IMG/VR virus record: IMGVR_UViG_3300033388_003527
Coordinates: 1 to 47,124 of that record
DNA length: 47,124 nucleotides
Strand: one strand, 5' to 3'
DNA from: a virus
The notes under the pieces are model-generated. The model made no database searches, had not been told where the DNA came from, and was given only the letters and a program-made list of their open reading frames with translations. Below, in pieces: positions 46,596 through 47,124 of this stretch. Within the stretch, counting starts at the first letter, position 1; each line of letters starts with the position of its first letter. Made by a program: the position numbers and the translations under genes.

Positions 46596-47124
46596 AAAAG
46601 AATTTCATATGCAATGTGGAATCATATGTGACTATCTAAATATGTCACTAAATGAAACTTGGTTGAATGAACATTACTATCCAAGCTTGAAACACTTATC
46701 CTTTCAGCAATTTTCAAAGGTTGTTAACTGGCTAAAGCACCATATCGATAACAACTTTCCCAAGTTTCCAGCACTGAAAGACTTTTACAGTGCTATTGCA
46801 GAAACTAAAAGCCGTAAAGTGGATATAAAGCCCATTAAATCAAATAAGGTTAGTCCATATAACAAAATGGTTTTTGAGCGTTTAAAGCGTGGTTGGAAGA
46901 TAATGGACCAAATACGTAACTTTGTTCTCAGGGAGTATGCTACAAGGACAGCACAAAAATTTTGGCACGAAGACGGTAGAGTCACAATGAAATGGACTGT
47001 TGATCAAGATTATATGAGAGATTTTTACAGAAATAAAATAACTAATAATAAAATTTACGATACTACCACTAAAGGTTGGGTAGATAAAATAGATAACTTT
47101 GATAAAAATAAATTTTTTGATCCT
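46588..47124 (+). CDS. Helicase-loader-like replication protein, N-terminal part (continues at position 1)
   Basis: GTG 46588 overlaps the initiator's stop by eight bases. The frame runs off the right end and continues in frame at 1-141, giving about 187 residues. FPKFPALKDFYSAIAETKSR resembles the FPxLxxFxxAI motif of phage helicase-loader or helicase-modulator proteins that follow DnaD-like initiators. No P-loop is seen, so it is not an ATPase of the DnaC type. The assignment rests on that motif and on gene order. Confidence 0.6.
   Translation, partial: MTEKEFHMQCGIICDYLNMSLNETWLNEHYYPSLKHLSFQQFSKVVNWLKHHIDNNFPKFPALKDFYSAIAETKSRKVDIKPIKSNKVSPYNKMVFERLKRGWKIMDQIRNFVLREYATRTAQKFWHEDGRVTMKWTVDQDYMRDFYRNKITNNKIYDTTTKGWVDKIDNFDKNKFFDP
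47011..47124. repeat. Terminal direct repeat, right copy
   Basis: Identical to 1-114; see the left copy. It lets the map close into a 47010-bp circle. Confidence 0.9.

Overview
The window is the complete genome of an AT-rich, tailed double-stranded DNA phage with podovirus-type architecture. Positions 47011-47124 repeat positions 1-114 exactly, and one gene reads in frame through that join, so the map is a circle of 47010 bp, either circularly permuted or closed by assembly. The host cannot be named from the sequence. Several late proteins carry Gram-negative-style signal peptides and there is an O-antigen ligase-like membrane protein, so an envelope with an outer membrane is likely.

There are two gene blocks. 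The rightward block runs from about 36751 through the join to 3203. It holds many tiny proteins, often Cys-rich or ribbon-helix-helix, and then a nucleic-acid module: HD phosphohydrolase (42697), Sak4-like RecA-fold ATPase (43390), NinG-like endonuclease (44491), DnaD-like replication initiator (45951) and a putative helicase-loader-like protein across the join. After the join come a SpoU/TrmH-type RNA methyltransferase (610), a DUF1367 protein (1701), a secreted protein and a MerR-type HTH protein. The leftward block runs from 36368 down to 3193. It starts with about 9 kb of small, mostly unknown and membrane proteins, including the O-antigen ligase-like protein (29487). It continues into the virion operon: signal-peptide protein, portal, small genes, scaffold, major capsid, tail adaptor, tail nozzle-like protein, fibres, LamG lectin, membrane-anchored virion-type proteins, a 958-residue Gln-rich repeat rod, a sulfotransferase, internal ejection-type proteins, small membrane proteins, small terminase candidate and large terminase.

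The blocks diverge from a gene-poor region (36369-36750) with an imperfect hairpin, a tandem 11-bp repeat and a promoter-like sequence, and they converge with an 11-bp overlap at 3193-3203. I found no DNA polymerase, integrase, tRNA or recognisable endolysin, so replication probably uses the host polymerase, and lysis is unexplained.

The most unusual content is the following. There is a phage-encoded O-antigen ligase-like protein whose last 20 residues resemble a stretch of this phage's own terminase. A sulfotransferase is embedded among ejection-protein genes. There is a SpoU RNA methyltransferase. A rod protein is built of at least ten 33-residue units. Five proteins in the virion operon carry signal or membrane-anchor sequences. 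A sigma70-type promoter drives a strongly structured RNA candidate at 45591-45739. Small accessory genes are repeatedly bracketed by short perfect direct repeats, which suggests a cassette-like way of gaining and swapping genes.
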